Positions 32,943 to 44,120 of a stretch of 64,000 nt of DNA are shown here, in pieces. The notes under the pieces were generated by a model, which was not told where the DNA came from, did no database searches, and saw only the letters and a list, made by a program, of their open reading frames with translations. This DNA comes from Phoma sp. XZ068 (lineage: Eukaryota > Ascomycota > Dothideomycetes > Pleosporales > Didymellaceae): positions 930,001-994,000 of the forward strand of contig RBKR01000024.1 of the NCBI GenBank assembly GCA_004835665.1. Direction: 5' to 3'. The position numbers and the translations under genes were made by a program. Position 1 is the stretch's first letter. Each line of letters opens with the position of its first letter.

Positions 32943-33317
32943 TGTGAGGTTTCTCTCACCCAACGCTGCCAACCTGTACTGTACTATTAGTTTAACACCA
33001 CATTATTACTTGTTGTATATATACTTACTTGCCTGTTGTTCCGTTACATCAAGTACAGAGAAGCCACATTGGACAGACCGGCGGTGTTGGTGGAGGTTGG
33101 TGTTGTTGTCACAGTGCTAACCCAGTGCTGTACCAGGGTTGAACCGGAGAGCCAATCAGGAGTTGCCAGGTGCCACCTGCCAACTCCTGATTGGTCGAAG
33201 AACGCACGAACCGTCCCCTTGAAGATATCTGTTCTGCAGCCCGCTTCCGTCTCAAGCTCCTTGAGCTTCGTCCTGTCAATCAGCCAGCCTGTACCCGTCT
33301 GCTGTCCGTAGTGAATA
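32943..33317. other. Space between mariner and hAT elements
   Basis: Contains the 43-bp palindrome at 33152-33194. The minus strand across 33040-33300 is open with some protein-like character (GWLIDRTKLKELETEAG), but I do not recognise it. Confidence 0.4.
33152..33194. repeat. 43-bp near-perfect palindrome
   Basis: Outer arms ccaatcaggagttg and caactcctgattgg are exact reverse complements, and the centre caggtg-c-cacctg is itself palindromic. Only the three single spacer bases break the symmetry. Confidence 0.9.
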
Positions 33318-36040
33318 TAGGGGTGGACACGAATACAAATCCGTCAGATTTTGCGTTATTCGTAATCGCATTCGTAGAATTCAGAAAGTTACGAACGTTT
33401 GTATTCGAAACGTAACGCTTTGTCGAATGCGAATGCGAACATTCGTAAATTTTCTGCCAAGACGCTACCTCGGCCAATTAGACGCGAGATATCACCTGTA
33501 TTTGTGTACCCAACCGCGACGCGCGATAGCTGCGTTCTCTTTCTTTGTCCTACAACGACATACTTACTCGCGAGTGTTAAAATGTCCGACATTGAATCCA
33601 GCCCCCCGAATGTCGGCAGTGACGGCAATCCATCAGCTGATCTGTCTGCACGACCTCAGCGTTCCCAAAGAATTGATTATCACTTCCTTAATGATGGCAC
33701 CGACGAAGAGGCACCTTCAGAGCATCGCGTTATTAAGAAACCTCGTTTGATCCCACCGCCCGCCAGTTCCGAGCTAATCGGACCCGAAGACTCTGCGAGC
33801 CAATTGATGCCAAATCTACCAACTCCGGGCTCATATTCAGAACCATCCACCACAGGCTCGTCAGAGACAAATCAGTTTTCAAACCCCCCACCCCAATCTC
33901 GCATCAAGCAGCATAATCAGTGGTTATGGAAGCAGTTCCATATCTCTCCACTCCATGGAAAGCAATGGCAGCCAAAGAGAAGTAGAAAGATCCTAGAGGA
34001 CCGAGAGATACGGTGTATTCGGTGCGATTGGAAGACGACTGACTCAGCAAGAGCAACTTCTACGACGAACATGAAAGCCCACCTGGTTAAACACGGTATC
34101 TCCCGCGAACGATGTGACGAGCATGATGAGGAAATTCCCGGAAGGATTAGGCAGCAATCTATCGTTTCCATGCTTAACAAGAAGACGGAACTGGCCGTAG
34201 CAAGCTTAATGGAACGAAATTTAATCCGTTGGATTGTTATGGATGATATGGCCTTTACAGCAATCGAGTCCCCGGTATTTCAGCAGATATTTAAGGACCT
34301 ACCGGGTGTCACGCTTCCATTCAGCTGTCGCAAAACCGTAGTTCGACGGATCGACGCCGAATTTGACTTATCTCGAGCCCAGTTGATTGAGGAACTAGCC
34401 CAGACCAGCAGCACGATCGCCCTCTCCTTGGATGTCTGGACAAGCAAAAATTCCAAAGCTATACTGGCCGTGATCGGGCACTGGTTGACAGCAGACTTTG
34501 AGTATAAGGAGCGAGTCCTCGAGTTCGCAGAGCTTTGGGGGATTCATAGCGGAGAAAACATGGCACAATTGGTGCAAAAGATGCTCACCGAGCTTCAAAT
34601 CGAGCACAAACTTCTTACCATCACTGCGGACAATGCTTCCAACAACGAGACGCTGGTGTCTGAGTTGTACTTCAACCTAATGGATAAGCTATCAGCAGCG
34701 GGAAATGCACCAGCAGGTAAAGGGCATCTGCGCTTCCTTGGCGTCGACAGTTATATACGTTGTTTAGCACACGTGCTTCATCTCATTGCTAGCAACATTC
34801 TTTCGGAGTTAAAAGCAGGGGACCATAAGACAGCAAACGAAATGTGTGACCTCTTGCAAAAGAATAAGAAGATTGGACGGCACTCCGCATTAGCCCGACT
34901 TCGGATCCTAGTTCTCTGGATAGCCAGGACGCCGCAACGAAGGCAGCAGTGGAAGGTTACCTGCCAGACACATGGCCTAAACGATAAATTTATCGAGTAT
35001 GATGTTCAAAATCGCTGGAACTCCACCTATCGCATGCTTAAGGATGCGTTACAAGCAAAGACACAGATCAAGAAGTGGATAGGGAATCAGAATTGCTTGC
35101 CGCCGTTTACTCCCGAGGACTGGTCCCATCTCCAGCAAATCGAAAATCTCCTTTCCAAGTTTGACGAGTTCACCCAGCTGGTGTCAAGACGTCAGCCTCA
35201 GATCAGTCTTGCAATACCAATATACTATGAGCTGCACGACATGTTGGACGATGCTGCCTCTGCACAAGGAGAATTTTCGGGCTTGAACCCGGAGATCAGC
35301 TCGGCGGTATCCGCAGGCATGAAGAAGTACAGGAAGTATTATGACCTCATGGACGCACAAGATGCCTACTATATAGCGCTCATACTGGATCCGCGCTTCA
35401 AGACGCTACTATTGGAGAAGGAATTAGGAGACGATGCTGCCATAGAAGTTAAAACCAGCATAAAGGAACAGCTCCATGAACAGTACCCATCGAAGCCGGA
35501 GCAGGATTCATCAGCCCAAAACGAGCAGAACGCCGAGCCACAAAGTATTGAGGCTCGTGTGCTGCAGAAGTTGCAGCCTCAAAAGAAGCAACGTTCCGAT
35601 ATCGACCGTTACTTTGAAGAAGACATGGTGACGGTTCATGAATCAGTGACGAAGAAAAAGGACTGGCTGTTTTCTTGGTGGAGGATGCATAGAGACGAAT
35701 ACCCCGGATGGCAGCGGCCGCAAGAGACTACCTAGCAATACCAGCCTCTGAGGTGGCAGTGGAAAGGCTCTTTAATTGCGGACGAGATTTGTTGGGTGTA
35801 CGGCTATATTCCTTAAACTCAGAGACTATGAGGCGAGTAATGTTGTTGAGAGATGCATATAAATCCGGAGCTCCTCTGTAACTAGTATTTTCCAGAACGT
35901 TACGAATAACACGAATAATTACAAATAAAGGCAATTATATTCGCATTCGCATTCGCAACCAAAAAACGCTGCGAATACGAATGAAAAATTACGAATATTC
36001 GTACGAATGCGACTATATCGGTTATTCGTGTCCACCCCTA
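33318..36040 (+). mobile_element. hAT DNA transposon, about 2.7 kb
   Basis: Terminal inverted repeats TAGGGGTGGACACGAAT and its exact reverse complement lie at 33318 and ending at 36040. Both ends carry many subterminal copies of cgaat/gcgaat motifs, as hAT transposases usually bind. I found no matching 8-bp target duplication (agtgaata versus tcagcgtt), so the flanks may have changed since insertion. Confidence 0.85.
33582..35881 (+). pseudogene. hAT transposase with a frameshift before the dimerisation domain
   Basis: The most likely start is the ATG at 33582 (MSDIESSPPNVGSD). Near residue 145 there is a BED-type zinc finger (IRCIRCDW ... NMKAHLVKHG). The catalytic region has SLDVWTS, a conserved TADNASNN and RCLAHVLHL blocks. 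The open frame stops at 35735 (WQRPQETT). From about 35700 the next frame continues exactly where the hAT dimerisation domain belongs: ARDYLAIPASEVAVERLFNC, then GRDLLGVRLYSL, ending at about 35881. One base change in length near 35700 thus removes the dimerisation region. The rest of the protein has no stop, so the loss looks recent. Confidence 0.85.
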
Positions 36041-36630
36041 TCAGCGTTACATTAGCTGTCATGCAGACATTGAGCGGAGGATCCCCAGAATCGCAGCCGG
36101 TAGCGCCACCGAGAAATCCGCTGCCTGAGCAGAATCGTTGTGCTGGCGAAACAGGCACCCCCTGTTTCGATACTAGCGCTAGGTGCGTCATCATCGAACC
36201 TGCCGATTGTTCAGCATTAATCTTTCTCGAGGTTCTAGCAATTTTATCTGATATTGAGCAGAGAAAGGAGTCATAGACTCTGCACTTTGGATGACCCCAT
36301 CTTTTTCCTTATTTGAATTAGGCTGACGTTCATAGTATCGTAGAGCTGCTGGGGGCGCATGGTTGATGTTCGCAACAGTAAGTGACCCTAGTTCTGCTTA
36401 TGGTCACTGGGCAGAATCCTGCCAAGCCTTGCCGGCTTCTAAACTAGCCCATAAGTTGCCATGCAGCCCTCGTTAAGAGTGTACTATCGACGTCAAACGC
36501 AAATCCATCAAATCTAAGCATCTTTTCCGTTGTATTAGACTTCGCACGCTTTGTGCCATCTGTCTTTCGACTTTTACGCCTTTGCTTCTTTTACTGTACG
36601 CTTCACACGCACCCCCCGTTATCAGGCCAC
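36041..36630. other. Upstream region of the SLC4-type transporter
   Basis: No gene recognised. The open frame at 36007-36276 overlaps the hAT end and has no known domain. Presumed promoter and 5' leader. Confidence 0.45.
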
Positions 36631-38909
36631 ATGATGGATTTGTCCACCGAGTCAGAGAACCACCTGACGACAATCGATACCGGTGACTCGTACACATTTC
36701 AAAACCAAAGAGGATGGCGGCGATGGCGCATACTGAGACCCGGCCGTGGCATGTACCACGATGTCAAGCGGCGGCTGCCCTGGTACTGGAGCGACATCAA
36801 AGACGGCTTCAACCATCGCGTCTTTGTGAGTACGGTCCGCATGTACTTTGTCAAGTAAGTTGAGCCCCTTTACCGATCTAGGCTTCTTGCTGAAAACCCC
36901 AGCGTTCTCCCTGCGCTCGCCTTCACCCTCGACATGTACCGGCGTACCGGTAAGTTCTTTGGTATCAACGAAGCGTTACTCTCCTCCGCGCTTGCAGCAA
37001 CAGTCTTTAGTGTTCTAGGTGCGCAACCCCTCACTATCGTTGGCGTGACTGGATTGATTGCGCTCTTCAACTATACCATCTACGATATAATCATTCAATA
37101 CGAACCCGCCATATACCCACAGTTCATGGCATGGGTGGGTATCTGGGCGGCAGTGTTTCACTGGATAGTGGCGTTCGGCAACTACTGCGACTACATGGCC
37201 TACGTGACCGACTTTTCCAGCGAGGCTTTCGGCATGTACGTAGGCATCATCTATATGGGTACGTTCACGTCTACGCCAGCGGTTCGGGCGCTAACGCACG
37301 CACGCAGTCAAAGGCGTGGAAGAACTCGTCTACATGTTTGAAGTCTCTGATTACGAGGGCGGATATCTTTCCTGCATAATTGGCATACTCTATTTCGCCT
37401 CAGTCTACGGGCTCGAGAAGGTTGGGAGCAGTATCTTCGGGAAGCCGTGGTTGCGCAGCATTCTCGCCGACTTCTCCTTTGTCTTCCCGACGTTGTTCTG
37501 GGTTGGGTTCGCTCACTTCCCGGGCAGACTGGCGAAGAGCGGCCTGTACTTCTTGCCAACCGCCGGGGCATTCAAGCCAACGCAGCCAAGGAACTGGGTC
37601 ATTGACTTTTGGAACTTGAGCGCGGACTGGGTGTTCATTGCCCTGCCCTTCGGATTTCTGATGATGCTTCTTTTCTATTATGATCATGTAAGTGATCCGA
37701 TTCTCCAAAGCTTTCCACATCTTCCCTGGTCGTATTGACTGGCGCAAGTCATATATGTCGAAGACCGATCTAACACGGTTACACAGAATGTGTCCTCCCT
37801 GACAGCTCAAGCTCGCCAGTTCCCTCTCAAGAAACCGGCCGGCTTCCACTGGGACTTTTTCCTTCTTGGCTGCACCTGCTTCGTTGGTGGCGTCATTGGC
37901 CTGCCGCTGCCTAACGGTCTAGTTCCTCAAGCACCAGTTCACACAGATTCCCTGACGCTATACGAAACCCGTGTCGAGGTCGTCGAAACCAAAGACGGGG
38001 ATAAAATCACGAAACCCCTTGTGGTGGCGACCGAGGTGGTAGAGCAGCGTGTCAGCCACTTCCTGATGGGCTTGGCGCTATGGGGAACCATGACAGGGCC
38101 ACTCTTAACTGTCCTGTCAGTCATGCCCGCTGCTGTTTTTGCCGGTGTATTCTTTGTTGTTGGTGTAAGTGGCTTCGCGGATGCTGAGCTAAAAGCGCGT
38201 GCTGACAGGATATTCATAGTGGGGCTCCATCGAAACAAATGGCATGGTTCGCAGTCTGCTCTACCTCTGTGCCGAGCAACGTTTCCTGCAACCTGGCAAC
38301 CCGCTCAATGCGGTCCCGCGCCGCAAGATCTTTCTCTACTGGTTTCTTCAAGTCATCGGTGTGGCTGCAACAGTGGCCATATCGCAGACCATCGCCGCCA
38401 TTGGTTTCCCCGTCCTCATCATCGCTCTTATCCCGCTCAGGGCCTGCCTCATGCCCCGATGGTTCACAGAGCACGAGCTCAACGTCCTCGATGATCTTAC
38501 TGCGAACAACAAGTGCGTGCTCGCTAGCTTCGGCGGTGTACCGGCGAAGATGAAGACAGCTACAGACTCCGACGACGATGCATCGGCTCAAAGAAGGGGC
38601 TCCAGCGATGACGAGGAAAAGTCAGACGTCGATCTTGAGCGTGCGGAGACTACCAGCACTGATCGTGAGCGTCGCCCGTCGAGGCGGCATCGGTCTCAGG
38701 GAGAATCGCAGGACCGGCATCGTGGCAGTCCCAGTGCGGTCCGGCAGCGTGTAGGCAGCATCACGAGACAAACACTGCACAGACCGACTACAAGGGAAGA
38801 GCGAGAGCGTGCGCACATGGCCCCTGAAGATGGCTCTGAGCATGCTATTGACAGCTTTACAGTCCCCACTCACAGACAGCGTGCGGGAAGTATTGCAAGA
38901 GATGCGTAG
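36631..38909 (+). CDS. bor1: SLC4-type anion (borate/bicarbonate) transporter, BOR1-like
   Basis: Five exons by my model: 36631-36854, 36903-37258, 37308-37687, 37787-38164 and 38220-38909. All introns are GT-AG and phases agree, giving 675 residues. The protein has about a dozen hydrophobic segments in the SLC4 order. Early conserved blocks are LGAQPLTIVGVTGLIALFNY and a helix beginning IYPQFMAWVGIW. Later come WVIDFWNLSADWVFIALPFG and LLGCTCFVGGVIGLPLPNGL. In yeast and plants such proteins export borate; the family also moves bicarbonate. The C-terminal tail of about 150 residues is Ser/Asp/Arg-rich and probably cytosolic (RERRPSRRHRSQGE). No lesions are seen. A start at an ATG 78 bp upstream is possible but less likely. 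Confidence 0.9.
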
Positions 38910-38994
38910 TGATTGGGGCATATTGTCGAAGCGGCACATTAGTAGCATGATGTGGAATACTGAATAGAAGCGATAGTTTCGTCGGTGTAGCTGG

Positions 38995-39303
38995 ACTTGC
39001 ATCGGTTCGGGACGGGTTTGATCTCATTGTTTGGCTTGATGATCCAACCCGGCTACCCCGAGAGTTTGACGACGCGCTGGGTGCCGGTCGTTGGATTACA
39101 GCCGGTACGTAGTCAGCTAATCGTGGTAGGACTGGGGGAATCGGTTCCAGCAAAGGTTCTCTAGTTCCATCAGGGTCTGCGATTGCCCATACGTCGTGGA
39201 ACTCTGCTTTTGCTTTGAGTTGTAGTAACCATGGCGTGTAGTTCGTGTAGTCGGTGAGGATTATCGTAGCGTCGCGTACGCCGGTAATATTTGCGTGAGA
39301 CAT
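38995..39303 (-). pseudogene. Copia gag N-terminal fragment
   Basis: From the ATG at 39303 the minus strand reads MSHANITGVRDATIILTDYT, then WLLQLKAKAEFHDVWAI and PLLEPIPPVLPRLADYVPAV. This is the start of a fungal Copia gag (UBN2 type). Similarity stops near 38998 after about 102 residues. It is the part that the Copia element at 48578-52500 lacks, but whether it is the same family cannot be tested here. Confidence 0.65.
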
Positions 39304-39895
39304 AGTCCTCGCTCGCTATAGGGTCAGTGAGACTCTTAATTGTCAGAATTTAATGAATGTTGTGGGCAGAGTGGATTATCATTGATTGTGTTCTGTCTGC
39401 TGCTTTCTTCTATAGCTCCTCTGCTTCCGGAGGTTCCGTAGATCGCACTAGTTATCGGTCCTACTATTTATCGCTCTTTCCTTGTATTTGACAATCTGAC
39501 ACAAGTATTACCACAAGTCATCCACAACCAGCGTTATCGGCCAACTGGAGATCTAGCAACGAGACCACCCGTCAAATCCTGACAGATACTCTCCTCCTTT
39601 ACGTTACGATCATTTCGTGGCACCCGATTGCCTGTCTTTCGCAGAATCTAGTTAATCATTTCGCTCTCGAGCACCGGCTCCTCTCCTATTATTACGCCAC
39701 CATTCGAGAAGCCAGAATCTACGATACTGTATCCAAACAGTTTTCAAGCATTTACTGAGCTTGGATACAGTCGAATCAGTGTACTTGCAAAACCTCATCA
39801 GGCGTGGGGAAACGATACCCCATTCTATTCCCAGCTAAGCTCCACTACGTAGGAACAGCACCGCTTTGACCTCGTTCCTCCGCAAGACCGATACC
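39304..39895. other. Intergenic between gag fragment and RRM-YTH gene
   Basis: Likely holds the leader of the gag fragment on its left side and the promoter of the RRM-YTH gene on its right. No gene seen, and no LTR ends resolved. Confidence 0.4.
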
Positions 39896-41708
39896 ATGCT
39901 ATCCTTCGTGATAACAAAAACATTCTGCGTCCAGAATGATCTCAATGGCAGGCGCATGTCATATTATAACTCGGACACTGCGTCAATAAACCATCTCGCC
40001 TGGCAAACCTCGCCCATTTCCCCGCCTGGCACATCGACTAGTGCTCTTGTCTATCAGCTCAGACCAAGCTTACAATCGCCTATGCATCCTTCTGGCAACA
40101 TGCTAGTACAGCCTGTCTACTTCTCGGGGTTTGCAACTGGTCAGTATCAACAAGACCTTTTGTCACCTCAGAACGCGCAGGCTAGGGCATATGCTGCATA
40201 CGATCTAAATCAGTCGCGCCTTCAAGTTATGAACTTGCAAAGCCCTTGCCAGCGGTATGTGCACATTTTGCCATACAAATCCTCTTCGACACTATACCGA
40301 ACCGAAGGACAGCTCTCTGCACGCTACGTAGGGTATTCAAGGTCAGGCAATGTTTGGAGAGAGAGCTAGCACGACAACAGTACCTACTGGCCTCCCTTGC
40401 CAGAACGTGGGGCTTCCGCCTCACGAGAGTAGTTACATAGATGCTCAAATACTTCAAGGTAGTCACCATAGCGATCCGACTGCGAACGCAGCGGCGTTCT
40501 GCGCTTCATTCTACCAAGTTTCGGGTACGAAGTTCAAAATCATGACTCCCCAGCGCAACTGACCTCTTCCCAGGAATTTCTCGCGCTGTTCCTGTAAGTT
40601 CGATTGCTTGTGGACCGCCTCGAAAACCAAAGCAGTCAAGATACACCCTTTGGGTCGGAAATCTTCCACCAGGCACGACAGTCGTAGCCCTGAAGGGTTA
40701 TTTTTCCTTCAATGCTACTAAGGACATCGAAAGTCTGTTTTTGATTTTTAAGAGCAACTGTGCCTTTGTCAACTATCGTACAGAAGCATCGTGCACTGCT
40801 GCCATGCACAGGTTTCACGATTCGCGGTTCAACGGCGTACGTCTAGTATGTCGATTGCGCCGTAGCTCTGCTTCAACACCAGGGGTACCTAAAGGACCTT
40901 TATCTATGGTTAGTACTCAGCCAGCGAAAACATCCCCGCCCATGTCTCTCAAACAGGATGGTAAAGCTTTGGTTGATATGCAGGGCGGTGTTCCAGAATC
41001 ACTGGCACGTCAGAGTGGCAATGGAACTTCTGCCAGTCCCACAGCAGCTAATGAATACTTCATCGTCAAGAGCCTTACTCTGCACGACCTGGAACTCAGT
41101 GTACGAAATGGCGTTTGGGCCACTCAGTCTCACAATGAGGATATGTGGAACACTTACTAAGCAAGTCTAGCCGCAAACACGATGTGACTTTGGATCACAA
41201 CTAACCTCAGACAGTCGGCGGAGAATTTTTACCTGATCTTTTCAGCGAATAAATCTGGAGGATACTTTGGCTATGCCCGCATGTCATCACCCGTATTCGA
41301 AGACGGATCGGAAGTAGGGGGACCGGCACCGGAACTCAGGAACATCTTCGACACGCCAGGTGCACCAAAGTCGATTCTCACACCCGCAACAGAATGGGCA
41401 CCGAGGGGAAGAGTTATTGACGACTCAGGCCGTGGAACGATCTTCTGGGAAGCAGAACTGCCCGAGCCGCAGGGCGAGGACGAAGTGTCTGAAAGGGTCG
41501 TGACCAACGTTAACGAGAACTTGCAAGTCGTTGCGCAGTGTTGGGGCAAGCCCTTTAGGGTTAAGTGGCTGTCCAAACACCGCCTCCCCTTCTATCGTAC
41601 TCGTGGTCTTCGCAATCCCTGGAAAATCAAAATCGCAAGGACGGTACCAAGCTTGAAACCAGCGTTGGTAAGCGCTTGATTCAAATGTTCCATCGCCTGG
41701 AACTGTAG
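39896..41708 (+). CDS. RRM and YTH domain RNA-binding protein, with probable lesions
   Basis: YTH domains read N6-methyladenosine or specific RNA motifs. The first exon starts at the ATG at 39896 (MLSFVITKTF) and ends near 40256 at a GTATGT donor. A second exon (QGQAMFGERASTTTVPTGLP) is joined by an intron ending near 40573 to an RRM exon with SRYTLWVGNLPPGTTVVALK and SNCAFVNYRTEASCTAAMHR. The YTH domain follows: EYFIVKSLTLHDLELSVRNG with GVWATQSHN, YLIFSANKSGGYFGYARM, WGKPFRVKWLS and LRNPWK, so the three aromatic-cage tryptophans are present. Two problems appear. A TAA follows NTY at 41158 unless an intron with a GTGGAA donor removes it. Near 41640 one missing base shifts the last part from KIARDGTKLE to an early stop at 41679. 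The gene may be recently disabled or carry an altered C-terminus. Confidence 0.7.
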
Positions 41709-42646
41709 AAACCTGGGATTCCAATCATGCCACCCGCACAGCACAGTGGATCTGTCATTCTCCAGATGAGACCTTTCTAAATGTGCGCCTGCTTGGACTG
41801 GCTTGTGGGATAGCAATTGGTGTTTGTCGTTGCGTATCTTTAGGCTCCATCTACCCTTGTCACCAATCTTGAGCAGAAACCGTAGAGAAATTGCAGCATC
41901 ACGCGCCTTTCAAGTACATATATCAGCACTGGCATCTTTCGACCCGGGCGAAGTGGCTTCAGCAAACCCACTACAGTACCAAGTCGGGTATGAGACACCG
42001 GACTTCTCTTGAGGCAATGATACAGAAGCGAGACCGTGATACACACCGCAAAGGTGGTGCTAATGTTCATGAGATGAAGGTGTGATTCATGCAGGATAAA
42101 ATATCATTTTGCGGTATCGTTTCACCAATATGCAGATATCTAAGACATCTGAAAACCACGCTATCTGAAATGAAGAATATGATACAGTAAGGGTTACAGG
42201 TACAGGACACAAGAAACTGGATGGGCGTGGTTTCGCGACAGTGAGGTGTTTCTTGCAAAGCACGAGCTTCTTCAAGGGTGACTGTTTTCTCCGAAGCGGC
42301 GAAGGTAGGGTGAATTTATTCTAGGATTTCACCAAGAGCATTTGCAAGCTATCTGTAAATACGGCTTCACGCTCACCACGAAATTCCAGTGGAATTCCAC
42401 CATGAGATCCTCATATGAAGGAGCGGACGAAGAGCTGTCCAAGCTCAGTAAGGCTAATCTACACCGCCACAACAAGCTCAATGTTGGGGAGGTCTTGTCG
42501 AGCACGCTTAACTATTGCGTGATCGTACCCGTAAAGGCCAAGTTGAATGGCATGAGACATCTGATCTCCTATGTCATTTCAGTTCATGAGAGAAAGTCAC
42601 GGTAGCAAAGATTTGAAGGCGGTACTTCAGAGTTGCCTTCATAGAC
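41709..42646. other. Intergenic, no gene recognised
   Basis: Short frames such as 42342-42605 (SYEGADEELSKLSKANLHRH) have no identifiable domain. It lies between the 3' ends of the YTH and VIT-type genes, which converge. Confidence 0.4.
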
Positions 42647-43490
42647 TTAGATGTGTACTGGCCGAATTTCGTTAAACCCCCTCACTATCCCATAACTGGT
42701 CGACGCCGCCAGAACTCCTATAAACAGTGTCTGCAGCGAACCGATGACAGCATCCTTCCTAGTACATCCAGTAACAACAGCCTTGATGTAACCAAACGTT
42801 AAAAGGATCAGGACAGTGACTCCGACTGATGTAAAAAGTGCGTGGTTGACGTCTTTGTATGCGAAGTACGGGGTCATGGGAACGAGTCCCCCAAGGAGGT
42901 AAGAGAGCCCCATACTCAGGGCTGAAATCCAACGTCTCGAAGTCCTCGGCCTCGCGAGCTTTAGCTCAAAATCCATCATAAACTGCGTTCAGATGAGCGA
43001 CAAAGTTGGATGTTGAAGAGACAGAACCTACTTTTACCCACATGTCCTTGTTTATCATCAGACTCTCAACGATTGGCCGAACGCATTGGCGGTCCAGCCC
43101 ATATTCAGCCATCACCTCATATATCTCTCTCTCCTCATCCTGCGGACACATGGTCACCTCCCTCCACTCTCGGGCCTCTTCGACGCGGTAATGCTTATCT
43201 TCCGTGACTGCAGCCAAAAAAGCACCTAAACCCATTGAGATCGATCCCGCGAAAAGCTCAGCAAGGCCGCCAAGAATGACGAGATTGAGGGATCCAACGG
43301 AGGACAGTCCAGCAGTGAGGGCGAAAGGGACAGTAAGACCGTCAGCGAACCCGATGATAATATCTGAAATGACATCGCTATGATTAGAATGGCTCTCCTG
43401 GTGTAGTGTTCTTTGACTTTCGAAGGCATCAGCATTGTTGTGATCGCTACGACTACGTCCGACTTTCGAACCTGCAGATTCGGTAGCCAT
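42647..43490 (-). CDS. VIT/CCC1-family iron/manganese transporter
   Basis: Two exons, 43490-43032 and 42982-42647, joined by a 49-nt GT-AG intron in phase 0, give 264 residues. CCC1/VIT1 proteins load Fe2+ or Mn2+ into the vacuole. Visible order: a polar N-terminus, TM1 ISDIIIGFADGLTVPFALTA, TM2 with LAELFAGSISMGLGAFLAA, an acidic cytoplasmic metal-binding helix region (EEAREWREVTMCPQDEERE), then after the intron FMMDFELKL and three further membrane segments (MGLSYLLGGLVPMTPYF). TM1 Asp and TM2 Glu/Met positions agree with the family. The protein is smaller than yeast Ccc1 but normal for fungal VIT-like members. No lesions are seen. Confidence 0.9.
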
Positions 43491-44120
43491 GCTGTTGTTT
43501 TCTGTAATCGACAAGCTGGAACTTCCAAAAGGACAGGCCAATAGACAACAAAGAAGAGATCGAATCTATTGAGATTTGGAGGAAGTGGAGGGCCCTCGGC
43601 AGAGAGGAGAGAGATATTTATATTTGGACCAGGCTGGGCAAAGCCGCGCATCTCGACACTAGCGATCCGATAGTATCAAGACTATCAGCTTACTACAAGT
43701 AGAGAGAACGAAGCCTTCTCCAAGCTCTTCAAGGAACTTATCAGTATGGGCTTGTTTTCTGCCGAAAACTAGAGCGTCCGAGTTCATCTGATTACATGGG
43801 TGAATTATCTGATCAAGCCAGCCAATCAGATGGAAGGTGTTTCTCAGCATTTATGCTCATGACGCGTAAGTAAGGTACATGAGTGACATTGTTGGGCGCA
43901 TGGGATGGGTCAGAAGTAGATGAATGATGCAGCCACATGCCGAGAAAATGGCCTTTGTGTGATCGACGATCACGACATGTCAAAGGTACCAGCTCTGACC
44001 CTACAAAGTCAAGAACGGCAGATAAACTGAAGTCTGCTGCGAGAAAGTTTAATTCTTAAGTAAAGTTGTGATTTTCTGAGCATCCGTTTGTGTTTGTTGT
44101 TGCATAAGATAGTAAAAGCA
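43491..44120. other. Intergenic between transporter promoter and pogo copy 2
   Basis: No gene recognised. A CCC1-type gene promoter is expected here. Confidence 0.45.

Noticed and set aside
36553..36630. An upstream start for the SLC4 transporter
   Set aside because: The extra residues are hydrophobic and unlike the conserved cytosolic N-terminus, so the ATG at 36631 was preferred.
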